DNA from: Kiritimatiellaceae bacterium
Lineage (GTDB): Bacteria > Verrucomicrobiota > Kiritimatiellia > Kiritimatiellales > Tichowtungiaceae
Length of the DNA: 64,000 bases
Direction: 5' to 3'
Assembly (NCBI GenBank): GCA_013141415.1
Contig: JABFQY010000005.1
Span: 1 to 64,000, forward strand
Positions 43,097 through 52,127 of this stretch are shown here, piece after piece. The translations under genes were made by a program, and so were the position numbers. Each line of letters opens with the position of its first letter. The first letter of the stretch is position 1. The notes under the pieces are model-generated. The model saw only the letters and a program-made list of their open reading frames with translations. It did no database searches and was not told the origin of the DNA.

Positions 43097-43966
43097 CTAC
43101 AGACTCCACGGAAGCCGTCCGGGAGATTTCGTGTCGAGCTGTCCGGAACCGAGCAGGGTGTCGAGTTGCGCCAGCAGTCGCTCTTTATCTTTCGGGAAGC
43201 GCGCTTCAAGCGGAACAATGTTTGACGAATGGTCGGCGCGAAAAACGGTCTGCTCCAATTCTAAGCCTTGAATCATTTCGCGCGTTTCCGCTACGGCATC
43301 GTGTTCCGTAATCATTTTAAAACCGCTGTGGTAAAGAGACGTGTCGGGTGTGGTCACCAGCCGCAAAGCCGACAGCAGGCGCGGCTGCATTTTGTTTAAC
43401 GCCGTCGCAGTGGCCAGAGCATGCTGGCTGGAACGCAGTTCCCCGGCGAGGCCGATCAGCACCATCACCGACATCCGCAGTCCCGCTGTTTGTGCGCGGA
43501 GCCCCGCTTCAATCATCTCTTCAGCAGACTCGCGTTTGTTGACGGCACGGAGCGTTTCGTTGTTGCCGCTTTCCAGCCCCATGTAGAGCGTATGCAGTTT
43601 CAGCTCTTTCAGACGGCGCAGTTCCGCATCGGTCTTGGCGAGAATCGACGCGCCGTTGGCGTAAATGCTGACGCGTGCCAGCCCGACGAACTTTTCATTT
43701 AACGAAATCAGCATCGTTTCCAGAGTTTGAAAATCGAGATTCATTACATCGCCGTCGGCCAGAAAAATCCGCCGTGCGTCAGGCCAATGCTTCCAGGCTT
43801 TGGCGAATTCCTTTTCGGCGTGTTCGGCTCCGTGAAATTTATACGGCACGCCTTTGTACATTCCGCAGAAGGTGCAGCCGTTCCATGGGCATCCGTCCGC
43901 TACGCGGAGAATCAGACTGTCGGCCTCCGCCGGTGGACGGAACAGAGTATGTGAGGTTCCAAACAT
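43097..43966 (-). CDS. Radical SAM protein with CX4CX2C cluster motif
   Basis: A 289-residue radical SAM enzyme. The Fe-S motif reads 'DGCPWNGCTFCGMY', that is Cys-x4-Cys-x2-Cys rather than the common Cys-x3-Cys-x2-Cys, a variant seen in the small COG1032-like subfamily. After it come 'RRIFLADGDVM', 'RVSIYANGASIL', 'LHTLYMGLESGN' and 'SVMVLIGLAG', the usual barrel strands. No accessory cluster is evident. The reaction is unknown. It is 63 bases upstream of the acetylesterase gene on the same strand. Confidence 0.88.
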   Translation of the reverse strand: MFGTSHTLFRPPAEADSLILRVADGCPWNGCTFCGMYKGVPYKFHGAEHAEKEFAKAWKHWPDARRIFLADGDVMNLDFQTLETMLISLNEKFVGLARVSIYANGASILAKTDAELRRLKELKLHTLYMGLESGNNETLRAVNKRESAEEMIEAGLRAQTAGLRMSVMVLIGLAGELRSSQHALATATALNKMQPRLLSALRLVTTPDTSLYHSGFKMITEHDAVAETREMIQGLELEQTVFRADHSSNIVPLEARFPKDKERLLAQLDTLLGSGQLDTKSPGRLPWSL

Positions 43967-44020
43967 GGCTCAACAAGATAACAGGTTTCTATGGATTGGG
44001 AATTCTTAGCCGAGAAAACC

Positions 44021-44039
44021 TTTTCCGAACCTTGGAAAT
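44021..44039. promoter_or_regulatory. Interrupted palindrome before the small acetylesterase gene
   Basis: TTTTCCGAACCTTGGAAAT: arms TTTCC(G)AA and TTGGAAA around CC, 55 bases before the ATG at 44094. It belongs to the TTTCCAA-N3-TTGGAAA group. Confidence 0.4.
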
Positions 44040-44093
44040 CCCGGAGCGGTTTAGTAGCCTCTCGGCCATTGTTAAACAACGAAGGAGTTCTTT

Positions 44094-44795
44094 ATGAAAT
44101 ACTTACTGACGATCGGATTGATTGCCTTGGCCGCAGAGCTGTATGCCGCAGACGGGAAACACCTTTTCATTCTTTCCGGCCAGTCGAATATGGCAAGTCT
44201 CGATCCGAATTTATCGTTTGTTCCGGCGGTGGAGGCTGAGTTTGGCAAGGACAACGTGATTGTCGTAAAAGATGCGATGGGTGGTCAGCCGATACGCCGC
44301 TGGTATAAGAAGTGGGAGTTGGCGGCAGGCAATAATCCGAAAGAGGTTGGCGACTTGTATGACCGTCTAATGAAGAAAGTAACCACTGCGACCGATGGGC
44401 GGAAAATACAGACCGTGACGTTTGTCTGGATGCAGGGCGAGCGGGATGCAAAGGAGAAATACGGGCCGGTGTATGCCGCCGCACTGAAGGGAATTGTTGA
44501 TCAGCTCAGCACGGATATCGGGCGCAAGGATATCAACGTTGTGATCGGGCGGCTGAGCGACTACGACATGGGAAATGTCAGGTACGCTCACTGGACAATG
44601 ATTCGCGACATTCAGGTTGAGATGGCCGGAAACTCTCCGCGTTATGCCTGGGTGGACACCGACGATTTGAATGACGGGGTGAACGCCGCCGGGAAAGAAA
44701 TCAAAAACGATCTGCATCTTTCCGTGGAAGGATATAAAACGCTCGGCCAGCGCTTCGCCGACAAGGCGATTGCCCTAATCAAGCAACAGCCGTAA
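44094..44795 (+). CDS. Single-domain SASA-type acetylesterase
   Basis: A 233-residue secreted carbohydrate esterase with only the SGNH domain. Signal peptide MKYLLTIGLIALAAELYA, block I 'HLFILSGQSNMA', 'FVWMQGERDA' and the His block 'NDLHLSVEGYKTLGQRFA'. It resembles the SASA domain (PF03629) of acetyl-xylan and sialate esterases. GAAGGAG precedes the ATG. The stop is 15 bases from the convergent hrpB stop. Confidence 0.9.
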   Translation: MKYLLTIGLIALAAELYAADGKHLFILSGQSNMASLDPNLSFVPAVEAEFGKDNVIVVKDAMGGQPIRRWYKKWELAAGNNPKEVGDLYDRLMKKVTTATDGRKIQTVTFVWMQGERDAKEKYGPVYAAALKGIVDQLSTDIGRKDINVVIGRLSDYDMGNVRYAHWTMIRDIQVEMAGNSPRYAWVDTDDLNDGVNAAGKEIKNDLHLSVEGYKTLGQRFADKAIALIKQQP

Positions 44796-44810
44796 CCACG
44801 TTTCGCCGGA

Positions 44811-47345
44811 TTATTCCCACTTATGGCGCGGATATTTCCGCGAAAGCGCCTTGCGCAGTTCGGGATAAGCGGTGCTCCAGAAGGATTCTAAATCTTCGGT
44901 GATTTGAACCGGTCGGCGGTTCGGCGCGAGCAGTTCGACGACGAGCGGAATTCTTCCAAACGCAATACACGGCGTTTTGGTCATGCCGAAGAAGTCCTGA
45001 ATCATGGCGGAGAGTACCGGTTTGTGCCCGGCTTCGTAGCGGACGCGGGCGCGGTGTCCGCCCGGCATCGCGAACCGGTCGGGCATTTGCTTTTCAATCC
45101 ACTGCTGCTGTTCATACGTCAGCCAGTCGCGGACGACAGCCTTGACGTTCGCTTCGCGCAAATCTTTGCGGCAGACCGCGCCGAGACAAAGTTCTTCAAG
45201 CATGGTGCGTCGCGCCGCTTCGTCGATCACCGGAATGTTTTTATCGGGACACCATTCCGCCAGCAGGTTGACGCGCAGAATCCAGTTTTCGATTTCATCG
45301 TCCCAGCCGGGAATATCGAGATTGCCTTTGAGCACTTCGGTGGCGAGGACGGCGGCGGCTTCGTCCGGTTTCGGATCGTGGGTGATGGAGGAGTCGAGCG
45401 CGAGGTCGCGGAACATTCTGCGCCGTTCGACGACGACCCGTTTGATTGACGTGTCGTAAAGCGGTACGCGGACTTCGCTGAAATCTTCGGGGAACAGCTC
45501 TTCGAGCCATTCTTCTTTTACGGTGGTGGCGAGGTTGAGTAGTACGCCGGTCTGTCCGCGCGTCTGGCCGATCTCGGTAATCTCGGCGGCGACCAGCAGG
45601 TCGGCGTCGCGAATTACGCTTTCGCGCGCCAGCTCGGCGGTGCGGCCATGAACGAGATCGCAACGCAGTGTACCTTTGTCGCACCGTTTGGCGAGTTGGT
45701 CGGAGAAAGCAGTCAGAATGCATTTTTGCAGAAACTCATCTTCCGGCGCGGCGCGGTTGATTTTCAGTCCCTGCTGTTCGGCGATTTGCAGGAAGCGTTC
45801 GTAGAGCGGTTTTACCTGCCGCGCCGCGGCGGCGTGGATGCCGAGTTCGCGGCAGGCTCCGGTGTTGTAGTTGTTTTTATCGGCGAACAGCCACGCCCGC
45901 ATGAGCCGCTTAAAGTCGGAACAGTCGTCGTCGCCCAGCAGATCGTCACGCTGTCCGCGCACTTCTTTCCCTTTATTGCGCTCAAGGATTCCTTTGCCTT
46001 GCGTCAGCGCGGCGATCAGGCAGGCCTGCCGGACGCAATGGTACTGGTCGGCGGCGAGTAGCATCCGGGCATAACGCGGATGCATCGGAAACTGCACCAT
46101 CCGTTCGCCGGTCTTCGTCAGCTTGCCGTGATGGTCGAGCGCGCCGAGATCGGTGAGCAACGTGAGTGTGCGCGCCAGCGAAACCGGATCGGGTTTTTCC
46201 AGCCACGCAAAATTTTCTACATCGTCGATGCCGCCCGCCTTGAGCGTGAGGACAACTTCCGACAAATCATGCCGCAGAATTTCCGGCAGCTCCTGCGCTT
46301 TGCGTGTGCTTTGCTCCTGAAGCGTCCAGAGGCGATGACAAACGCCCGGCGCGGTGCGTCCGGCACGTCCGGTACGCTGGTCGGCGGAGGCGCGGCTGAT
46401 TCGTTCGACCATCAGCGTGTCGATGCCGCGCGCCGGGTCATAGCGCGCGATTCGGGCGAGTCCGCTGTCGATCACGGTGCGGATGCCGGCGATGGTGATC
46501 GACGTTTCCGCGACGTTGGTGGCGACGACCACTTTGCGATAGTTGCCCGGCTCGACGGCGACGTCCTGGTCGCGCGGCGAAAGCTCGCCGTGCAACGGCA
46601 GAACGGCGAATTCTTTGGCGCAGGATTTGGCGCGGACGGCTTCGACGGTGCGGGAAATTTCATACGCGCCGGGCATAAAGATCAGCACGTCGCCTTCCGC
46701 GCCGGAGCGGGCCGCGTTTTCAAACGCATCGGCGGCGGCCTCCCAGACGGGATGGTGATCGAAGTCGATTTTTTTGGCGGCGTAGGAAATCTCGACCGGA
46801 AACATGCGGCCTTCGGATTTAAGCTCGCGGCACGGCGCGAGATAGTCGCGGAGCGGCGCGGCATCGAGCGTGGCTGACATGACGATAATTTTCAGGTCGG
46901 GCCGTGTCTGCTGAAGGTGAAGCGCGCGGGCGAGGGTGATGTCGCCGTAAAGGTGGCGTTCGTGAAATTCGTCGAAGCAGATCGCGCTGACGGCTTGCAG
47001 TTGCGGATCGTCGAGAAGCTGGCGGAGCAGAATTCCTTCGGTGACGTAGCGGATACGGGTTTTGTTCGAGATGCAGTTTTCAAAACGAACCTGATAGCCG
47101 ACTTCGCCGCCGGTTTCGCCGCCGCGCTCCTGCGCCACACGGCGCGCCAGCATCCGTGCCGCGATGCGGCGCGGCTGGAGGACGACGATGTTGCCGTCGC
47201 AGAGGCCGGAATCGAGGAGCATCTGCGGAACCTGCGTGGATTTACCGGAGCCAGTCGGCGCTTCGATGATGAGTCGGGTCTCGCTCTTCAGTGCCGCGAT
47301 CAGCTCATCGCGCAGTTCATAGATTGGAAGGTTTGCCGGGTTCAT
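44811..47345 (-). CDS. hrpB: ATP-dependent helicase HrpB
   Basis: An 844-residue DExH helicase. Walker A APTGSGKST (Lys35), DEFHER box, 'MSATLDA' (motif III) and 'QRTGRAGRTAPGVCHRLW' (motif VI) are followed by the helicase-associated domain and the HrpB-specific C-terminus 'LLAPNRRPVQITEDLESFWSTAYPELRK'. HrpB's cellular role is unclear; related proteins act on RNA. DEFH rather than DEAH is normal for HrpB. ATG at 47345 is used; the frame to 47396 adds residues without homology. Confidence 0.95.
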   Translation of the reverse strand: MNPANLPIYELRDELIAALKSETRLIIEAPTGSGKSTQVPQMLLDSGLCDGNIVVLQPRRIAARMLARRVAQERGGETGGEVGYQVRFENCISNKTRIRYVTEGILLRQLLDDPQLQAVSAICFDEFHERHLYGDITLARALHLQQTRPDLKIIVMSATLDAAPLRDYLAPCRELKSEGRMFPVEISYAAKKIDFDHHPVWEAAADAFENAARSGAEGDVLIFMPGAYEISRTVEAVRAKSCAKEFAVLPLHGELSPRDQDVAVEPGNYRKVVVATNVAETSITIAGIRTVIDSGLARIARYDPARGIDTLMVERISRASADQRTGRAGRTAPGVCHRLWTLQEQSTRKAQELPEILRHDLSEVVLTLKAGGIDDVENFAWLEKPDPVSLARTLTLLTDLGALDHHGKLTKTGERMVQFPMHPRYARMLLAADQYHCVRQACLIAALTQGKGILERNKGKEVRGQRDDLLGDDDCSDFKRLMRAWLFADKNNYNTGACRELGIHAAAARQVKPLYERFLQIAEQQGLKINRAAPEDEFLQKCILTAFSDQLAKRCDKGTLRCDLVHGRTAELARESVIRDADLLVAAEITEIGQTRGQTGVLLNLATTVKEEWLEELFPEDFSEVRVPLYDTSIKRVVVERRRMFRDLALDSSITHDPKPDEAAAVLATEVLKGNLDIPGWDDEIENWILRVNLLAEWCPDKNIPVIDEAARRTMLEELCLGAVCRKDLREANVKAVVRDWLTYEQQQWIEKQMPDRFAMPGGHRARVRYEAGHKPVLSAMIQDFFGMTKTPCIAFGRIPLVVELLAPNRRPVQITEDLESFWSTAYPELRKALSRKYPRHKWE

Positions 47346-47479
47346 GTTTTCAGGACGTAAACCATATGGTTTCCGGCGCAACTCTTCGAGACCCAAGTTG
47401 AATTGGAAAACACGGCAGAATGAGCTATATTATCCATGCAGATTTTGTATACTGGATTACTTTTTATTAGGAGAACCCC

Positions 47480-49768
47480 ATGAAGAAATATGTTGTAGTT
47501 TTCGGACTGTTGCTTTGCTTTTCTGGACTTGCTCAAGCGGCTCCTATGAGGGCGCACGTTTTGTTCAGTGATCACATGGTACTTCAGCGGGATATGGACG
47601 TTCCGGTCTGGGGATACGCAACGGTCGGCACCGTGGTGACGGTTAAGCTCGACGGCGTCACGGTCGGAACGGCAACGACCGACTCCGCTGGCCAATGGAT
47701 GGCGAGAATCGGATCGCATCCGAATGACGGCGGCGTGTCACATGTTCTGCTGATCTCTGCGCCCAGCGAAACAAGTGTTCAAATCAACGACGTAGTTTTT
47801 GGAGATGTTTATCTCGCTTCCGGGCAGTCCAACATGGCCTTGCTGATGGACACCAGAGTAGGGGTTGGTCCTAATCCCTACCATGCCGCCGGGGTAACTG
47901 GTTATGCGGATGAAATCATAGCATCTGCCGCCTATTCGAAGATTCGTCAGGTTACGGTTTTCTACTCCGGGACATCAGCCACTGAGCTGAAAGAACCGCA
48001 GTTGACTGAGAGCTGGACAAACTGCAATCCTTCATCAATCAGCAATTTCACAGCCGTCGGCTATTTTTTCGCAAAAAATATTTATTTGGAAACAGGAGCA
48101 CCCGTCGGGCTGATTCTTTCCGTCAAGGGCGGTCAAGTTATCGGAGGCTTTTTAAATTCAGCCGGATGCGTGAAGGTACCTCAGCTTTCCGGCATGCTGC
48201 AAAATAAGGAACAGGGCGGACTTCCAGACCATTTTAAAAAATATAACGCCATGATTGCTCCGCTGATGCCCTACGGTTTGCGCGGTGCCATCTGGTATCA
48301 AGGGGAAGCTAATGTCAGTGACAACAACCTCTATCAGCATGAACTGCGGGCGCTGATCCGTGGCTGGCGGCAGAGTTGGGGGCAGGGAGATTTTCCGTTT
48401 TACTATGTTCAACTGCCGACCTTGAGCGAGGCGCTCGGGGGCATTCCTTGGCCGGGGCTACGCCAGGCACAGTTCAATGTTCTCTCGGAAACCAATGTCG
48501 GCATGGCGGTGAATATAGATGCATCAGAAAACTCGCTTCATCCGGCCAACAAGACTGATCTGGGATATCGTCTGGCGCAATGGGCGCTGGGGAGAGATCT
48601 GCGCCGCGACGACAGGGTGTACAGCGGCCCGCTGTACCGGAGTTCGACCGTGGAAGGCGCACAAATCCGGATTCTTTTTGATTATGCCGACACCGGATTG
48701 ATGGTTGGCTGGAAAAAAGGAACCAATTCAGTGGTGCCTTCCGGAACATTGCAGAACTTCGAAATTGCCGGAACGAACAGAGCCTTTTTCAGCGCAACGG
48801 CTGTGATCGATAAAGATACTGTAGTCGTCTCCAGTCCGAGTGTGCCGGCCCCGGCCTATGTGCGGTATTGCTACGCTGCGGTGCCGTCCGGCACCAACAA
48901 GCTTTATAACAGCGCCCGGCTCACAGCGTCGCCGTTCCGCACCGACGAGGACTATCCGCTGTTTGTGATTTCCGGAACCGCCGCCAGTCTGACGAATATT
49001 CCCGGTTCCGTGGTGACCATTACCGCCGACGCCGCACCCAGCGGAAAAGTTTTCGACCGCTGGATCGGTGCCGCCTCTGAGATTGATGATCTTAATGCCG
49101 CGACGGCTCAGGTGACCATGCCGTCGTACGCGCTCTACCTGCTGGCGACCTATCGTGATACTGCGGCGTCAGTTTACACGCTTTCTGTCAGCAATGGCTT
49201 CGGCAGCGGGACTTCGCAAACCAATTCCATCCTGAACATAGAAGCCGCCGCGCCGCCGACCGGTAAGGTGTTTGATCATTGGGCCGGGAACACGCAAACC
49301 GTGGTGGATGTTTCCGCCGCGGTCACCACGTTGCGGATGCCCGCCAGTGACGTATCCGTCACGGCGGTTTACCGCACGATCGACAGCGTGGGCGACGGCG
49401 TCAGCGATGTCTGGCGTACGCTTTATTTCGGCGGCGACGGCACAACCACCAACAGTCAGTCCGCCGCCAGCGCCGATCCTGACGGCGACGGCGCAAGCAA
49501 CCTGAAAGAATATCTGGACGGAACCTCACCGCAGGACGGGCAGTCCGCTTTGCATATCGGGAGAACCTTTTCCGGCTCAGGCGGAGCGTTGAATTTCCGG
49601 AGCGTTACCGGATACCGGTACCGGCTCGAAACAACCGCCAGCCTCACAGCTCCGTCCTGGACGACGATGATTTACAACATCACCGGCGACGGACTGCAAA
49701 AGCAGACCAGCTTTACACTCGGAACCGCCTCCAACGGATTTTACCGACTCCGCCAGATCACAGAATAG
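47480..49768 (+). CDS. Secreted sialate O-acetylesterase with C-terminal repeats (copy 1)
   Basis: A 762-residue protein. Signal peptide MKKYVVVFGLLLCFSGLAQA; SASA esterase domain with 'YLASGQSNMAL', 'AIWYQGEANVS' and 'NSLHPANKT'; two InlB-type B-repeats (about 497-560 'GKVFDRWIGAASEID' and 565-635 'GKVFDHWAGNTQTV'); a calcium-binding-like stretch 'SADPDGDGASNLKEYLDG'; and a C-terminal beta module with 'YRLETTASL' and 'NGFYRLRQITE'. The last module recurs in secreted proteins of PVC bacteria and may be an export or surface-attachment domain (inference). AGGAGA precedes the ATG. It is followed after 15 bases by a close paralogue. Confidence 0.93.
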   Translation: MKKYVVVFGLLLCFSGLAQAAPMRAHVLFSDHMVLQRDMDVPVWGYATVGTVVTVKLDGVTVGTATTDSAGQWMARIGSHPNDGGVSHVLLISAPSETSVQINDVVFGDVYLASGQSNMALLMDTRVGVGPNPYHAAGVTGYADEIIASAAYSKIRQVTVFYSGTSATELKEPQLTESWTNCNPSSISNFTAVGYFFAKNIYLETGAPVGLILSVKGGQVIGGFLNSAGCVKVPQLSGMLQNKEQGGLPDHFKKYNAMIAPLMPYGLRGAIWYQGEANVSDNNLYQHELRALIRGWRQSWGQGDFPFYYVQLPTLSEALGGIPWPGLRQAQFNVLSETNVGMAVNIDASENSLHPANKTDLGYRLAQWALGRDLRRDDRVYSGPLYRSSTVEGAQIRILFDYADTGLMVGWKKGTNSVVPSGTLQNFEIAGTNRAFFSATAVIDKDTVVVSSPSVPAPAYVRYCYAAVPSGTNKLYNSARLTASPFRTDEDYPLFVISGTAASLTNIPGSVVTITADAAPSGKVFDRWIGAASEIDDLNAATAQVTMPSYALYLLATYRDTAASVYTLSVSNGFGSGTSQTNSILNIEAAAPPTGKVFDHWAGNTQTVVDVSAAVTTLRMPASDVSVTAVYRTIDSVGDGVSDVWRTLYFGGDGTTTNSQSAASADPDGDGASNLKEYLDGTSPQDGQSALHIGRTFSGSGGALNFRSVTGYRYRLETTASLTAPSWTTMIYNITGDGLQKQTSFTLGTASNGFYRLRQITE

Positions 49769-49783
49769 GAATTGGAAAGTCAC

Positions 49784-52057
49784 ATGAAGAAATTTGCTGT
49801 AATCGTTGGGTTATTTGTTTGTTTTTCAGGACTTGCTCAAGCGGCTCCGATGCGGGCGCATGTTCTGTTCAGTGATCACATGGTACTTCAGCGGGATATG
49901 GACGTTCCGGTCTGGGGATACGCAACGGTCGGCACCGTGGTGACGGTTAAGCTGGATGGAGTTACCGTCGGAACGGCAACGACCGACTCCGCTGGCCAAT
50001 GGATGGCGAGAATCGGATCGCATCCGAATGACGGCGGCGTGTCACATGTTCTGCTGATCTCTGCGCCCAGCGAAACAAGTGTTCAAATCAACGACGTAGT
50101 TTTTGGAGATGTTTATCTCGCTTCCGGGCAGTCCAACATGGCCATGACCATGGACGGTATGGGTGACGGGGGGGGCATCCTTGCTGCGGGCGGAGTGACC
50201 GGCTATGCGGATGAAATCACAGCATCTGCCGCCTATTCAAAGATTCGTCAGGTCACAGTCCTCTATACAGCGTCATCAGCCACCGAGCTAAAAGAACCGC
50301 CTCTGTCTGAGAGTTGGACAAACTGCAATCCTGCATCGATCAGCAACTTCACTGCCTCCGGCTATTTTTTCGCAAAAAATATTTATTTGGAAACCGGCGT
50401 ACCCGTCGGGCTGATTTTTTCCGCCAAGGGCGGTCAGTCAATCGATGGTTTCTTAAATTCCGCCGGATGCGCGAAGGTATCTCAGCTTTCAGGAATGTTG
50501 CAAAATAAGGAGCAGGGCGGACTTCCCAATCATTTTAAAAAATATAACGCCATGATTGCTCCGCTGATGCCTTACGGCTTGCGCGGCGCCATTTGGTATC
50601 AAGGAGAATATAATACCAGCGACGATGACCTTTATCGGCATGAACTGCGGGCACTGATCCGGGGCTGGCGGCAGAGCTGGGGACAGGGAGATTTTCCGTT
50701 TTACTATGTTCAGCTGCCGAACTATACGGCCGTTAATTACTCTGGGATACGTCGGGCACAGTTTAACGTTCTGTCAGAAACTAACGTCGGTATGGCGGTG
50801 ACCATTGATACTTCAAATAATACGCTTCATCCGCCTAACAAAAAGGATCCTGGATATCGTCTGGCACAATGGGCGCTGGGGAGAGATATGCTTCGTGACG
50901 GCAGGGTCTATAGCGGCCCGCTGTACCGGAGTTCAATCGTGGAAGGCTCTCAGATCCGGATTCTATTTGATTATGCCGAAACCGGATTGCTGGCGGGCAC
51001 AAAGAGCGGAACCAATCCGGTGGTATCTGTCGGAACGTTACAGAATTTTGAGATTGCCGGAACGAACAGAACCTTTTTCAGCGCAACCGCTGTGATCGAT
51101 AAAGATACTGTAGTTGTCTCCAGTCCGAGTGTGTCGGCCCCAGCCTATATTCGGTATTGTTATGCTTTATCATTCAGTGCCAACAAGCTTTATAACAGCG
51201 CACTGCTTCCGGCGTCGCCATTCCGTACCGACGAGGACTATCCTTTATCTGTAATTTCAGGAACCGCTTCCAGTCAGACTAACATTGTTCCCGGCTCCGT
51301 GGTGACCATTACCGCCGACGCCGCACCCAGCGGAAAAGTTTTCGACCGTTGGATCGGTGCCGCTTCAGAGATAGACAATCTTAATGCCGCGACAGCCCAG
51401 GTGACGATGCCGTCCTATGCGCTCTACCTGCTGGCAACCTATCGTGATACTGCGGCGTCAGTTTACACGCTTTCTGTCAGCAACGGTTTCGGCAGCGGAA
51501 CATCAAAGACCGGCTCTGTCTTAAATATTGAGGCTTATGCCGCGCCCGCAGGGAAGGTGTTTGATCATTGGGCCGGCAACACGCAAACCGTGGTGGACGT
51601 TTCCGCCGCGGTCACCACCTTGCGGATGCCCGCCAGCGATGTATCTGTGACGGCGGTTTACCGCACGATCGACAGTGTGGGCGACGGCGTCAGCGATGCA
51701 TGGCGCGCCCTTTATTTCGGTGGCGACGGCACAACCACTAACGGTCAGTCCGCCGCCAGCGCCGATCCTGACGGCGACGGCGCAAGCAACCTGAAGGAAT
51801 ATCTGGACGGAACCTCACCGCAGGACGGGCAGTCCGCTTTGCATATCGGGAGAACCTTTTCCGGCTCAGGCGGAGCGTTGAATTTCCGGAGCGTTACCGG
51901 ATTCCGGTACCGGCTCGAAACAACCGCCAGCCTCACCTCTCCATCCTGGACGACGATGATTTACAACATCACCGGCGACGGACTGCAAAAGCAGACCAGC
52001 TTTACACTCGGAACCGCCTCCAACGGGTTCTACCGCCTCCGCCAGATCACGGAATAA
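49784..52057 (+). CDS. Secreted sialate O-acetylesterase with C-terminal repeats (copy 2)
   Basis: A 757-residue tandem paralogue of 47480-49768 with the same domain order. Residues about 22-122 and the last 250 are almost identical at DNA level to copy 1; the catalytic middle has diverged. The GEAN block reads 'IWYQGEYNTS' here, with Tyr for Ala next to the conserved Gln-Gly-Glu, which may change specificity. The catalytic Ser (ASGQSNMAM) and His (NTLHPPNKK) blocks are kept. ATG at 49784 was chosen over a TTG at 49772. Probably co-transcribed with copy 1. Confidence 0.93.
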   Translation: MKKFAVIVGLFVCFSGLAQAAPMRAHVLFSDHMVLQRDMDVPVWGYATVGTVVTVKLDGVTVGTATTDSAGQWMARIGSHPNDGGVSHVLLISAPSETSVQINDVVFGDVYLASGQSNMAMTMDGMGDGGGILAAGGVTGYADEITASAAYSKIRQVTVLYTASSATELKEPPLSESWTNCNPASISNFTASGYFFAKNIYLETGVPVGLIFSAKGGQSIDGFLNSAGCAKVSQLSGMLQNKEQGGLPNHFKKYNAMIAPLMPYGLRGAIWYQGEYNTSDDDLYRHELRALIRGWRQSWGQGDFPFYYVQLPNYTAVNYSGIRRAQFNVLSETNVGMAVTIDTSNNTLHPPNKKDPGYRLAQWALGRDMLRDGRVYSGPLYRSSIVEGSQIRILFDYAETGLLAGTKSGTNPVVSVGTLQNFEIAGTNRTFFSATAVIDKDTVVVSSPSVSAPAYIRYCYALSFSANKLYNSALLPASPFRTDEDYPLSVISGTASSQTNIVPGSVVTITADAAPSGKVFDRWIGAASEIDNLNAATAQVTMPSYALYLLATYRDTAASVYTLSVSNGFGSGTSKTGSVLNIEAYAAPAGKVFDHWAGNTQTVVDVSAAVTTLRMPASDVSVTAVYRTIDSVGDGVSDAWRALYFGGDGTTTNGQSAASADPDGDGASNLKEYLDGTSPQDGQSALHIGRTFSGSGGALNFRSVTGFRYRLETTASLTSPSWTTMIYNITGDGLQKQTSFTLGTASNGFYRLRQITE

Positions 52058-52073
52058 AAATCCGTCCCTGCCG

Positions 52074-52094
52074 TCTTCCAATGTTCCGAGAAAC
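52074..52094. promoter_or_regulatory. Degenerate palindrome before the GH13 gene
   Basis: TCTTCCAATGTTCCGAGAAAC, 34 bases before the ATG at 52128. With its following CGG it closely resembles the site before era (GTTCCAATATTCGGGGAAAC, then CGG). Confidence 0.35.
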
Positions 52095-52127
52095 CGGCAT
52101 AATGCGCGTTTTCAAAAAGGAGACGGT

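Noticed and set aside
44811-47345. DEFH in place of DEAH in the helicase as an anomaly
   Set aside because: DEFHER is the normal form in HrpB proteins.
47398-47453. Sigma-70 promoter before the tandem acetylesterases
   Set aside because: TATATT and TATACT are present but no -35 box lies at proper spacing (22 bases to TTGAAT), so no call was made.
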